Source of the DNA: Bacteroides cutis
GTDB lineage: Bacteria; Bacteroidota; Bacteroidia; Bacteroidales; Bacteroidaceae
Direction: 5' to 3'
Assembly: GCF_900241005.1 (NCBI RefSeq)
Contig: NZ_OEST01000003.1
Coordinates: forward strand, 186,001-250,000
DNA: 64,000 nucleotides
Positions within the stretch are counted from its first letter, which is position 1; each line of letters starts with the position of its first letter. A model generated the notes under the pieces. It saw only the letters and a list, made by a program, of their open reading frames with translations, searched no databases and was not told where the DNA came from. Of the stretch, positions 43,569 to 51,250 are shown piece by piece. Made by a program: the position numbers and the translations under genes.

Positions 43569-43928
43569 TTATTTTAGTGTCTTGAACGACAAAATATGAT
43601 ATGTTGTTCCCGTGGCAATGAGTAGTAACATTACCTTCAGCCACCAATAGGGTAATATAAAAAATATGCAATATAGCATTGTTGTCCAAATGAGAGAAAC
43701 GGATATGATTTTAGCTTTCAGTGGAATCGCTTTGTTTTCTCGGAAATTGCGTATGTAAGGACCCAGATATTTCTGGCTCAGTAACCAATCGTATAGGCGC
43801 GACGAACTTCGTACATAAAGTGCCGCTGTGAGTAGCAGAAATGGTGTGGTAGGCAGCAACGGAAGAAAGATGCCGATGATGCCTAATAGTAAGGAAAGAG
43901 TTCCAAGCAGAATATAAAGGACTTTCAT
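43569..43928 (-). CDS. YbaN/DUF454 family inner membrane protein
   Basis: The 119 residues show two hydrophobic regions with the family signature LGIIGIFLPLLPTTPFLLLTAALY. A loop YDWLLSQKYLGPYIRNFRENKAIP and a C-terminal TM pair follow. The function is unknown across the family. Convergent with the nucleosidase gene, 11 bp apart, with no obvious terminator. Confidence 0.88.
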   Translation of the reverse strand: MKVLYILLGTLSLLLGIIGIFLPLLPTTPFLLLTAALYVRSSSRLYDWLLSQKYLGPYIRNFRENKAIPLKAKIISVSLIWTTMLYCIFFILPYWWLKVMLLLIATGTTYHILSFKTLK

Positions 43929-44038
43929 ATCGCAAAAATAGAAAAAATAACTATGTTTGCGGTATGAAAGCTTATTTTTAAGGTTTTTGAATGTATATGA
44001 ATAAATAAAAGGCTTACGGATAAATCACGAGTTTTTTC

Positions 44039-44046
44039 TATTTTTG
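44039..44046 (+). promoter_or_regulatory. -7 box for queDE
   Basis: TATTTTTG lies 69 nt before the queD ATG. The leader contains a TGCATC/GATGCA hairpin (44051-44074). Confidence 0.5.
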
Positions 44047-44115
44047 CAGTTGCATCGAGGTGACATTAGATGCAGGGTTATAATTATATAGTGTATTAAT
44101 TAGCGTATTAAGAGT

Positions 44116-44448
44116 ATGTATACAGTTATTAAGCGTATGGAAGTATCGGCTGCCCACAGCCTGGCACTTTCCTATCAGAGTAAATGTGAAAATCTACATG
44201 GTCACAATTGGATAATCACAGTTTTCTGTCGTTCCAAGGAATTGAATGGTGACGGAATGGTCGTAGACTTCAGCTACATCAAGCAGGTAGTAAAAGAAAA
44301 ATTGGATCATCGTAATATCAATGAAGTGCTTCCTTTTAATCCTACGGCAGAAAACATAGCCCGTTGGATATGCGAACAGATACCTACTTGCTATAAAGTA
44401 GAAGTTCAGGAGTCTGAGTCAAACATCGCCATCTATGAGGAAGATTAA
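44116..44448 (+). CDS. queD: 6-carboxy-5,6,7,8-tetrahydropterin synthase
   Basis: QueD converts 7,8-dihydroneopterin triphosphate to 6-carboxytetrahydropterin in queuosine biosynthesis. The 110-residue protein shows the zinc and active-site pattern: His in SAAHSL, Cys in KCENLHGHNW and two further His in that segment, and a DHRNINE stretch. The length is normal. The stop overlaps the start of queE by 14 bp, so the two queuosine enzymes are translationally coupled. Confidence 0.92.
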   Translation: MYTVIKRMEVSAAHSLALSYQSKCENLHGHNWIITVFCRSKELNGDGMVVDFSYIKQVVKEKLDHRNINEVLPFNPTAENIARWICEQIPTCYKVEVQESESNIAIYEED

Positions 44449-44980
44449 CGAAATATTTTATAGTCTTCAAGGTGAGGGATACCATACGGGTACTCCGGCG
44501 GTTTTTATCCGTTTTTCCGGTTGCAATTTAAAATGTTCTTTTTGTGATACCCGGCATGAGGAAGGGGTTTTGATGTCCGATGATGAAATATTGGCGGAAG
44601 TGAAAAAGTACCCTGCGGTGATGGTGATATTGACCGGTGGTGAACCCTCTCTTTGGATTGACAGTGGTTTTATAGATCGTTTGCACCGGGTAGGCAAATA
44701 TGTCTGTATTGAAACAAATGGAACCCGTCCGTTGCCGGATAATATAGATTGGGTGACTTGCTCACCAAAACAGGGGGTAAAATTGGGAATTACCCGTATG
44801 GATGAAGTGAAGGTTGTTTATGAGGGGCAGGATATCGGAGTTTATGAATTACTTCCTGCCGAACATTTCTTTTTACAGCCTTGTTCTTGCAGTAATACCG
44901 GCCAGACGGTGGATTGTGTAATGCGGCATCCAAAATGGCGGTTGAGTTTGCAGACACATAAACTGATAGATATTCGGTAA
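44435..44980 (+). CDS. queE: 7-carboxy-7-deazaguanine synthase
   Basis: QueE is the radical-SAM enzyme making CDG, next after QueD in the queuosine pathway. The 181 residues start with NEIFYSLQGEGYHTGTPAVFIRFSGCNLKCSFCDT, where the CNLKCSFC cluster motif and the preceding substrate loop are typical. LTGGEPSL is the SAM-binding GGE motif. The C-terminus is complete. queC and queF are not in this window. Confidence 0.92.
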   Translation: MRKINEIFYSLQGEGYHTGTPAVFIRFSGCNLKCSFCDTRHEEGVLMSDDEILAEVKKYPAVMVILTGGEPSLWIDSGFIDRLHRVGKYVCIETNGTRPLPDNIDWVTCSPKQGVKLGITRMDEVKVVYEGQDIGVYELLPAEHFFLQPCSCSNTGQTVDCVMRHPKWRLSLQTHKLIDIR

Positions 44981-44982
44981 TA

Positions 44983-45018
44983 AAAAAGAGCTGTAAGCAG
45001 ATGCTTACAGCTCTTTTT
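44983..45018. terminator. Terminator between queE and tRNA-Trp
   Basis: AAAAAGAGCTGTAAGC pairs exactly with GCTTACAGCTCTTTTT around a 4-nt loop. The arms give T-runs on both strands, so it can end both queDE and the convergent tRNA. Confidence 0.9.
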
Positions 45019-45019
45019 G

Positions 45020-45092
45020 CACGGGAGGAGAGGCTCGAACTCCCGACACCCGGTTTTGGAGACCGGTGCTCTACCAACTGAGCTACTCCCGT
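45020..45092 (-). tRNA. tRNA-Trp(CCA)
   Basis: The 73-nt minus-strand cloverleaf has acceptor stem ACGGGAG/CTCCCGT and D arm AGCTCAGTTGGTAGAGCA. The anticodon stem-loop is CCGGTCTCCAAAACCGG, with anticodon CCA. The T arm is GGGAGTTCGAGCCTCTC-like, with discriminator G. CCA is not encoded. Confidence 0.95.
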
Positions 45093-45103
45093 GTTTGCGG
45101 CTG

Positions 45104-45111
45104 CAAAGGTA
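45104..45111 (-). promoter_or_regulatory. -7 box for tRNA-Trp
   Basis: TACCTTTG on the minus strand lies 11 nt before the mature tRNA 5' end. Confidence 0.6.
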
Positions 45112-45167
45112 ATGGAAACTTTCAAATATACAAGTAACCGGTGCGCATATTTTATGGTAGAAGTTAC

Positions 45168-45743
45168 TTACAGCATTTGTAAGTCCTGATACATAATGCG
45201 ATACGCAGCAGCTTTTTTTTCTAAAGAAAGTGGATAAGCTCTGGATGAAGAGGGCATCCGGTAGAGACGCATAGGGCGCTCTTCAAAAATAAATTCCGTA
45301 TAGTTTCCTACTTTGGGCTCTTTCAAAGAGAATTGCTCACAAAGAGTATCGGTCGCCTTCTGTCCCGTAGTGACGATTGCCCTGCATTCCGGTAGTTGAT
45401 GCAGCAAGGCAGAGACATCCGTAGGTTGCACCACTTCTAGGAACTTATCCGAAGCATTGTCCTGCAGGCGCCGGATGGCAGAGGCTGTATCGAACAGGGC
45501 AATCCCTTTTTCTTGTAAGAAACTGATGAGGTATTCTTTACAAAATGCTTTATGAGTTTTATCAACAAAATGATCTTTATCGCCAAAAAAGAGAAGTCCT
45601 ACAATACGCCACATGTCGTTGTTCCAATTCGGATAATAAAATTCCATAGACCACCGTTTTTTTTGTGGCGGGAAACTCCCCAGCATCAACAGACGGGCAT
45701 TGCCGGGGAGGAAAGGCTGCAAGGGATGTTGTTCTATCTCCAT
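45168..45743 (-). CDS. Uracil-DNA glycosylase-superfamily protein
   Basis: The 191-residue protein resembles the UDG/MUG superfamily: LLMLGSFPPQKKRWSMEFYYPNWNNDMW at the N-terminus and a C-terminal MPSSSRA-type loop near residue 160. In this family these positions hold the water-activating and DNA-inserting residues. It would excise a deaminated or damaged base, but the specificity is unknown. It stands alone on the minus strand with its own -7 box at 45770-45777. The radical-SAM/DUF4130 pair 4 kb away belongs to a family linked to UDG genes in other genomes. Confidence 0.75.
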   Translation of the reverse strand: MEIEQHPLQPFLPGNARLLMLGSFPPQKKRWSMEFYYPNWNNDMWRIVGLLFFGDKDHFVDKTHKAFCKEYLISFLQEKGIALFDTASAIRRLQDNASDKFLEVVQPTDVSALLHQLPECRAIVTTGQKATDTLCEQFSLKEPKVGNYTEFIFEERPMRLYRMPSSSRAYPLSLEKKAAAYRIMYQDLQML

Positions 45744-45769
45744 ACTTTCCTGTGGTTGGTTTTTATCTG

Positions 45770-45777
45770 CAAAAGTA
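45770..45777 (-). promoter_or_regulatory. -7 box for the UDG-superfamily gene
   Basis: TACTTTTG on the minus strand ends 26 nt before the ATG at 45743. Confidence 0.55.
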
Positions 45778-45795
45778 CGGAATATTTTAGAAATG

Positions 45796-47892
45796 TTATC
45801 CCGCTATCTCCAAATTACTCATCCTTTCGGTTATCCGGAAAGGAAAATCCGGATATTCATAAAGATTGAAACGAGATTCGGTTTTACCTTCTGTATAATT
45901 CCAGATAGTGGCATATTCTTCTACATCTTCACCCATAGCTTGAAGTTGGCGCAGATACGAGGCGATAGACTTATTTTCGACGATATAGACTTCTCCCATC
46001 CGATTGATAATCGGACTGTGACGTCGGGTACCGTCATGACCGAAACGTAGAATACGTTTACCTTCCGGGGTGATACCTACCATGTCGAAAGTCATACTTT
46101 TGCCGATGGCAGGCAGATTGAGTACGTTTCTGTCGGTGGCTAGAAACGGTAAATGGTTGATTTTCAGAAAATGCCGGATACAGGCAGCCGGATCTTGTGA
46201 TGTTTCAAGTGCAACGGATAGATTATGGGCATCTTCTCTGGATAATTTCCCGAAACGTTTTTCTTCCATTTGTTCCTGTACAGAACGACTGTTTGGAGCG
46301 AACACCGCATGATTTTCCTCAAAGCCTTTGACGGAAAATGTATAATAACCGATTATTCCCAATTGATTGAGTACTTGACGCAGGCGTGTCGTGTGTCCCC
46401 GGCGTGACGCAGCTACGTTATACACTAATTGATTATCGATGAGCCAGCCTGCCGATAATAATTTACGTATTCCTTCTGCAGCCTCGGGAGTTACTTCTAA
46501 GGGCGTTTGGAAATGGGTTTGGATAATAAATTGCCGGATACCGATGGTTGATGCTTTTTCTTTGAACTCTCGTAGAATTTCCACCAGTTCATCATTGATG
46601 CGCATCGGCAGGTAAGCCGGTAAGCGTGAGCCGAGGCGAATGCGTTGCAGTTCTGCATATTTTTCTCCTTCCGGACGTTCCAAATTAGCTTTCCGTTTAC
46701 GTACAGCCATACGATAAACTGCTTCCAGAATATGGTGTAACGTCTTGTTCTGGCTCATCAGGGCATCACCTCCTGTAATAAGAATGTCGCGTAGCTGTGT
46801 GTCTTCTTCAAAATATGCCATCAAACGGCGCAGTTTCTTTTCCCATGTTTCTTTGGGTCGCAAAGTATCAAATTCAAAATTGAGACGCTTACTTTGGAAA
46901 TCGTACATGCGCTGGCAAGATGCACAAAGACCGCCACAGGCACGCCCCATGGTGTCAGGTATGAGAATGGCCACTTCCGGGTAGCGGCGGTGGATATTGT
47001 GCCCGTCGGGCAGTAGCCAACCTGCGGCATTAGGTTTGCCAGGTTCCACGATGTCTTCCCGTTCCCAGGCACGTATTTGTCCGTAGGTTTCGACCAATTG
47101 GGGAGAATAAAGGATATAACTACGTAAGGCATCATCGTTATATCCGTTACCGTTGCAATTCAATAGTGATAAGTAGTAAGGGGTGGCAAAGAAAGGCATT
47201 CCTTTCTTGCGCGCCTTCGAAAGCAAATACATGGTTTCGGCAGAAAGGGAATTGCCGAGGAAACAATTCAGTTCGGCCGGACTTTTAACTGCCATGGCAA
47301 GGTGAAAGCGGAAATCATTCCACCATTCACCCACCAATCGGAATTTCTCTTCGTAACTGATTCCTTTGGGGAAGTTGAAACGGGAAGTCGGATTTTTGCG
47401 ATGTTCAATCTTTTGTACCAACGCATGCATGATGCGTTCTTTGTTTTTGATACGTACTTGCTGTACTTCCTCATCCAGGCCGGTTGCCCAACGTTCAGTG
47501 AGTGTTTTGATCTTCTGTGGTGAGGGCAGAGTAACGGCGGGTTGTTGGAGGAATTTGAATAGCTGGAATAGATCAATGAACAAATCTGTTTCGGTTTCTT
47601 CCTCCATAGTACCGATAAGGAAAGAATAGAGAGTTGATAAAGTTGATATAGTCAATTGTCTTTCGGTAGAAAGCTCATATACTTCTTGTCCGTCAAATTC
47701 AATCAAGAGTCGAATTTGCTTACCGGCCTCACTGTTCATTTCCGGATGTACGGCAATATATTTCGAAAGGCTGGTTCTGAAAGTTTCCGCATTGTCGCTT
47801 TGGGTGGCAATACATACCAACTCAGGGAGTTCGTGCCGATAAAGTTGTTCCAGTTGTGAAAGAGTGAGTGCAAGCATTTTCTTTTGTTTCAT
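45796..47892 (-). CDS. Long KamA-family radical-SAM protein
   Basis: The protein has 698 residues, well above lysine 2,3-aminomutase (~410-420). The first ~300 residues have no recognised domain. The radical-SAM core starts near residue 320 with GRACGGLCASCQRMYDF. Its CGGLCASC is a CxxxCxxC motif. ITGGDALMSQNKTLHHILEAVYRM, HFQTPLEVTPEAAEG and NQLVYNVAASRRGHTTRLRQ match the KamA SAM/PLP-binding region. The reaction may be a lysine or related amino-acid mutase, but the substrate is not established by sequence. No acetyltransferase (AblB) gene is adjacent. Confidence 0.8.
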   Translation of the reverse strand: MKQKKMLALTLSQLEQLYRHELPELVCIATQSDNAETFRTSLSKYIAVHPEMNSEAGKQIRLLIEFDGQEVYELSTERQLTISTLSTLYSFLIGTMEEETETDLFIDLFQLFKFLQQPAVTLPSPQKIKTLTERWATGLDEEVQQVRIKNKERIMHALVQKIEHRKNPTSRFNFPKGISYEEKFRLVGEWWNDFRFHLAMAVKSPAELNCFLGNSLSAETMYLLSKARKKGMPFFATPYYLSLLNCNGNGYNDDALRSYILYSPQLVETYGQIRAWEREDIVEPGKPNAAGWLLPDGHNIHRRYPEVAILIPDTMGRACGGLCASCQRMYDFQSKRLNFEFDTLRPKETWEKKLRRLMAYFEEDTQLRDILITGGDALMSQNKTLHHILEAVYRMAVRKRKANLERPEGEKYAELQRIRLGSRLPAYLPMRINDELVEILREFKEKASTIGIRQFIIQTHFQTPLEVTPEAAEGIRKLLSAGWLIDNQLVYNVAASRRGHTTRLRQVLNQLGIIGYYTFSVKGFEENHAVFAPNSRSVQEQMEEKRFGKLSREDAHNLSVALETSQDPAACIRHFLKINHLPFLATDRNVLNLPAIGKSMTFDMVGITPEGKRILRFGHDGTRRHSPIINRMGEVYIVENKSIASYLRQLQAMGEDVEEYATIWNYTEGKTESRFNLYEYPDFPFRITERMSNLEIAG

Positions 47893-47933
47893 AAGCAGTT
47901 GTTTTTTTATTATTATCCTATAAAAATAATAAA

Positions 47934-47963
47934 AAAAGGCGAGGTCTTTCTACCTCGCCTTTT
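47934..47963 (-). terminator. Intrinsic terminator of the 208-residue protein gene
   Basis: AAAAGGCGAGGT pairs with ACCTCGCCTTTT around a 6-nt loop, followed on the minus strand by a T-rich tail. It separates the 208-residue protein gene from the KamA-like gene. Confidence 0.85.
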
Positions 47964-48018
47964 ACCTTGTGGAATACTTTATGGTTCTTTTTGTTTTACT
48001 AACAGAATAGATAAGGGA

Positions 48019-48645
48019 TTATTTCTTTTCCATTTCTTTATTCTTCGGTTCTTTTTTAGCCAACATCACCACATTATATACATATTCCGACATCCATTCT
48101 TCGGAGTATCCCAGGCGTTCTTTGTATTGGCGTACCGTAGCTGCTGTTTTGTGTACATCGTCTTTTTTCCAAACAGTCTTGGTACATACATCATGTACGG
48201 TTTTTGCAGTCATGCTGCGTAGTGCACCTTTAAAGATAGAAGGCACACGGAATTTCCATTGCATAAGGTTACCCATCAACATCATTAAGTCATTGGAAAA
48301 TCCTTGATACATGAAGAGATACCCTTGTACATCATTTTGAGTCCGGCAATGTTTCTTTACAGAGATATCGATTTCTTTAAAAAAGTTTTCGCTGATACCA
48401 TAGTCCTGCATCAACATTTTGCGGGAAGCCGTTTTTTCAGCTTGTCCCAAGCGTCCTCCCTGAGTAGGGATTTTGAATAAACGTTTGAAATTGGCTACAT
48501 CCGGCACAAAACGGATATTGGTGATGCCCAGATTGGCAGCTATCACTGACTGGAAGTAAACACGTGTTAAAGACACGAAATCTTCCACGTTCCTTGAAGG
48601 AACTCCTTCGGTATTCTTTCTAAATAATTTGGTAAATATACCCAT
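48019..48645 (-). CDS. Conserved hypothetical protein
   Basis: The 208-residue soluble protein has no signal peptide. It is mostly helical and Lys-rich towards the C-terminus, with MGIFTKLFRKNTEG at the start. No domain or catalytic motif is recognised. It has its own promoter and terminator, so it is a single-gene unit. I recognise it only as a Bacteroides-type conserved hypothetical. Confidence 0.65.
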   Translation of the reverse strand: MGIFTKLFRKNTEGVPSRNVEDFVSLTRVYFQSVIAANLGITNIRFVPDVANFKRLFKIPTQGGRLGQAEKTASRKMLMQDYGISENFFKEIDISVKKHCRTQNDVQGYLFMYQGFSNDLMMLMGNLMQWKFRVPSIFKGALRSMTAKTVHDVCTKTVWKKDDVHKTAATVRQYKERLGYSEEWMSEYVYNVVMLAKKEPKNKEMEKK

Positions 48646-48699
48646 GATGAATTATAATTTACGAATTACAAACTACGAACCGCCATGCAGTTGCGGATG

Positions 48700-48707
48700 C
48701 AAAAGTA
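48700..48707 (-). promoter_or_regulatory. -7 box for the 208-residue protein gene
   Basis: TACTTTTG on the minus strand lies 54 nt before the ATG at 48645. Confidence 0.5.
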
Positions 48708-48747
48708 CTAAATAAGTTGGTTTACACCAAAATTCGTAACTTGTAAT

Positions 48748-49389
48748 TTACTTTAGTTTGAAATGGAACTTATGTCCTTCGAATACTGTCTCCACAATGT
48801 CGTAACGGACAAATTTTGCAAGAAGGTGTTCTGCCGCACGGCGAGAAAGATGGGCAAGACGGCAATAACGGTTCAATGATAACTGGTCGTTTTCTTCCAG
48901 TAAGTTGAGCAACAGTTGTTCACGTTCCGTATATTCCATCAGTTCACCTTTAGGACTTTTACTTTGTTGCCATACACGTAGATGTACAGGAGTAGCCAGG
49001 ATATTTTCATCTTTGATACGGAGATAGGCCAAATACTTTCCGGTTTCATCTTTAGCATATACTGGCTTACGGTCACTTTCGGCAACTTGTATAACTAATA
49101 CACTACGCCCTTCTACCTGATAAGTACACATACTGTAATTGACCTCCGGACGGCAGTAGATTTGTGCGGCGGCTTCTATCATATATTGTTCTTCATCTGA
49201 GCGTACACCTGCAATTTTTCCGTTATCTTTTACTCCAATGAGTAACCGTCCGCCGTCAGTATTTGAGAAAGCAGATAACGTTTTGGCAATCTTCCGTGCA
49301 TCGGATATTTCGAATTTGAAATCCTGTTGCTGATGCTCTCCTTCGGCTATGAGAGCATGTATGTATTCGGCATCTGTAAACGTTTTCAT
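48748..49389 (-). CDS. AlbA_2 (Schlafen-like) DNA-binding/ATP-binding protein
   Basis: The start at 49389 (MKTFTDAEYIHALI) gives 213 residues. A longer frame to 49455 crosses the -7 box. The AlbA_2 core is visible as GEHQQQDFKFEISDARKIAKTLSAFSNTDGGRLLIGVKDNGKIAG (residues about 18-62), with the SNTDGG and GVKD signatures. A winged-helix-like C-terminus (SRRAAEHLLAKFVRYDIVETV) follows. Proteins of this type are usually regulators or nucleases. The start is 5 nt from a -7 box, so the transcript may be leaderless. Confidence 0.82.
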   Translation of the reverse strand: MKTFTDAEYIHALIAEGEHQQQDFKFEISDARKIAKTLSAFSNTDGGRLLIGVKDNGKIAGVRSDEEQYMIEAAAQIYCRPEVNYSMCTYQVEGRSVLVIQVAESDRKPVYAKDETGKYLAYLRIKDENILATPVHLRVWQQSKSPKGELMEYTEREQLLLNLLEENDQLSLNRYCRLAHLSRRAAEHLLAKFVRYDIVETVFEGHKFHFKLK

Positions 49390-49394
49390 GTCTG

Positions 49395-49402
49395 CAAAAG
49401 TA
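49395..49402 (-). promoter_or_regulatory. -7 box for the AlbA_2 gene
   Basis: TACTTTTG on the minus strand is followed by CAGAC and the ATG, the same spacing as at 1853-1860. Confidence 0.5.
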
Positions 49403-49495
49403 GATAAAAAACGTGTAAGAGCTTTTTTTTGCGCCGAATTTGGGCAATATTTCAAAAAAAATATCGTTTTTCTGTATTTATTTCAAGAAAGAGTG

Positions 49496-49503
49496 TATTT
49501 TTG
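49496..49503 (+). promoter_or_regulatory. -7 box for the histone H1-like gene
   Basis: TATTTTTG lies 35 nt before the ATG at 49539. Confidence 0.55.
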
Positions 49504-49538
49504 TCGGACATTATTAACGAAGTAATTAAAAAAGGATT

Positions 49539-49712
49539 ATGAAAGAATTAGTTGAAAAAGTTGCAGAATTGTATGCAGCATTTGCGAAAGATGCAAATGC
49601 ACAGTTGGAAAATGGTAACAAGGCAGCCGGTACTCGTGCACGTAAGGCTTCTTTGGAAATCGAAAAAGCAATGAAAGAATTCCGCAAAGCATCTTTGGCT
49701 GCTGCTAAGTAA
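49539..49712 (+). CDS. Histone H1-like small basic protein
   Basis: The 57-residue product MKELVEKVAELYAAFAKDAN continues as a Lys/Ala-rich helix (residues 28-57, KAAGTRARKASLEIEKAMKE). It resembles the Hc1-like histone H1 proteins annotated in Bacteroidetes, which are thought to bind DNA nonspecifically. It is too short for a longer ORF scan. It has a good -7 box and a hairpin terminator, so it is probably an abundant independent gene. Its neighbour is a DNA-repair-type radical-SAM gene. Confidence 0.82.
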   Translation: MKELVEKVAELYAAFAKDANAQLENGNKAAGTRARKASLEIEKAMKEFRKASLAAAK

Positions 49713-49742
49713 GTAAAGAAAAAACGCAGATTTAATGCTGTG

Positions 49743-49770
49743 AAAGACTGCCACGATAGGCGGTCTTTTT
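49743..49770 (+). terminator. Terminator of the histone H1-like gene
   Basis: AAAGACTGCC pairs with GGCGGTCTTT (one G-U) over a 6-nt loop, then TTTT. Confidence 0.8.
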
Positions 49771-49792
49771 TTGTTTATATTGGTATTATTAT

Positions 49793-49800
49793 TACATTTG
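49793..49800 (+). promoter_or_regulatory. -7 box for the radical-SAM DNA repair gene
   Basis: TACATTTG is followed by 11 nt and the ATG at 49812, leaving a leader of only about 5 nt. It also excludes the upstream ATG at 49740. Confidence 0.5.
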
Positions 49801-49811
49801 GCACGAGTAAT

Positions 49812-51077
49812 ATGGATGAAAACGTACTTAATAAACTAAAGATACTGGCAGAGTCGGCAAAGTATGATGTATCTTGTTCTTCCAGTGGTACTGTGCGCTC
49901 CAACAAGGCAGGTATGGTAGGTAATACCGTGGGTGGATGGGGAATCTGCCACAGTTTTGCCGAGGATGGTCGTTGTATCTCTTTGTTGAAGGTGATGCTG
50001 ACCAATTACTGTATTTATGACTGTGCGTATTGTATCAACCGTCGTAGCAACGACTTACCGCGTGCCACACTTTCGGTCAGTGAACTTGTAGACTTGACAA
50101 TGGAGTTTTATCGCCGTAATTATATCGAAGGCTTGTTTCTTAGTAGCGGTGTGATACGCAATCCCGATTATACCATGGAACGGCTGGTGCGCGTGGCAAA
50201 AGACTTGCGGACCATACATCGTTTCAATGGATATATTCATCTGAAAAGTATTCCCGGCGCAAGCCGTGAATTGGTGAATGAGGCAGGATTATATGCTGAC
50301 CGTCTCAGTGTCAATGTGGAAATACCGAAAGAAGAAAACTTGAAACGCCTTGCACCCGAGAAAGATCATAAGAGTGTATATCTGCCGATGCGTTATATCC
50401 AACAAGGAGTATTGGAGAGTTCGGAAGAACGTAAAAAACATCGTCATGCGCCTCGTTTTGCCCCTGCCGGACAAAGTACGCAAATGATAGTGGGAGCTAC
50501 CTCTGAAACCGATAAGGATATTCTCTTTCTTTCGTCCGCTCTCTATAAAGGTCCTTCGATGAAGCGCGTTTATTATTCCGGTTATGTATCGGTAAATACA
50601 TACGATACTCGTCTGCCTGCTTTGAAACAACCGCCTTTGGTACGTGAAAATCGCCTTTATCAGGCGGACTGGTTGATGCGTTTCTACCAGTTCAAGGTAG
50701 AAGAGATAGTTGATGACATTTATCCTGATCTTGATTTGGAGATTGATCCTAAACTATCGTGGGCGCTGCGCCATCCCGAACACTTTCCGATGGATGTGAA
50801 CAGGGCTGATTATGAAATGTTACTTCGTATTCCGGGTATCGGTGTGAAGTCCGCCCGCCTGATAGTGGCATCACGTCGTTTTTCCAAATTAGGTTTTTAT
50901 CAGTTAAAGAAAATAGGGGTGGTGATGAAGAAAGCGCAATACTTCATTACTTGTAATGAGCTACCTATGTGCACAGTCAATGAATTGACCCCACAGGGGG
51001 TACGTAACTTGTTGATACAGAAACCCAAGAAAAAGGCTGACGACCGTCAACTGACACTTGATTTCGGAGAGGATTAA
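49812..51077 (+). CDS. Putative DNA modification/repair radical-SAM protein (UDG-linked family)
   Basis: The 421-residue protein carries a radical-SAM cluster motif CIYDCAYC (Cys67, Cys71, Cys74). A long insert-free barrel follows, with a C-terminal HhH DNA-binding motif (LLRIPGIGVKSARLIVASRR, about residues 340-360). This domain order defines a family described as putative DNA modification/repair radical-SAM proteins, whose genes occur near uracil-DNA glycosylase-type and DUF4130 genes. The reaction is unknown. The partner gene starts 173 bp downstream. The start is chosen because of the -7 box and to keep the conserved N-terminus (MDENVLNKLKILAESAKYDVSC). Confidence 0.85.
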   Translation: MDENVLNKLKILAESAKYDVSCSSSGTVRSNKAGMVGNTVGGWGICHSFAEDGRCISLLKVMLTNYCIYDCAYCINRRSNDLPRATLSVSELVDLTMEFYRRNYIEGLFLSSGVIRNPDYTMERLVRVAKDLRTIHRFNGYIHLKSIPGASRELVNEAGLYADRLSVNVEIPKEENLKRLAPEKDHKSVYLPMRYIQQGVLESSEERKKHRHAPRFAPAGQSTQMIVGATSETDKDILFLSSALYKGPSMKRVYYSGYVSVNTYDTRLPALKQPPLVRENRLYQADWLMRFYQFKVEEIVDDIYPDLDLEIDPKLSWALRHPEHFPMDVNRADYEMLLRIPGIGVKSARLIVASRRFSKLGFYQLKKIGVVMKKAQYFITCNELPMCTVNELTPQGVRNLLIQKPKKKADDRQLTLDFGED

Positions 51078-51250
51078 AACTGATGCCGGGTATGAAGATT
51101 GTCATAATTTATGTATGATATGTATGCTACTGATAACTAATGGCGTTTGGGCAAGAGACAATGGGTATACGCATGAGTGACATTTAGTATACGATTGAAT
51201 GGAGGTATGTCGATCGATGTTTCTGCTTTTATCTCTTTTGTAATGAATGT

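Noticed and set aside
44046..44115. Known preQ1 riboswitch upstream of queD
   Set aside because: Only a short 6-bp hairpin is present and the class I and class II consensus elements are absent.
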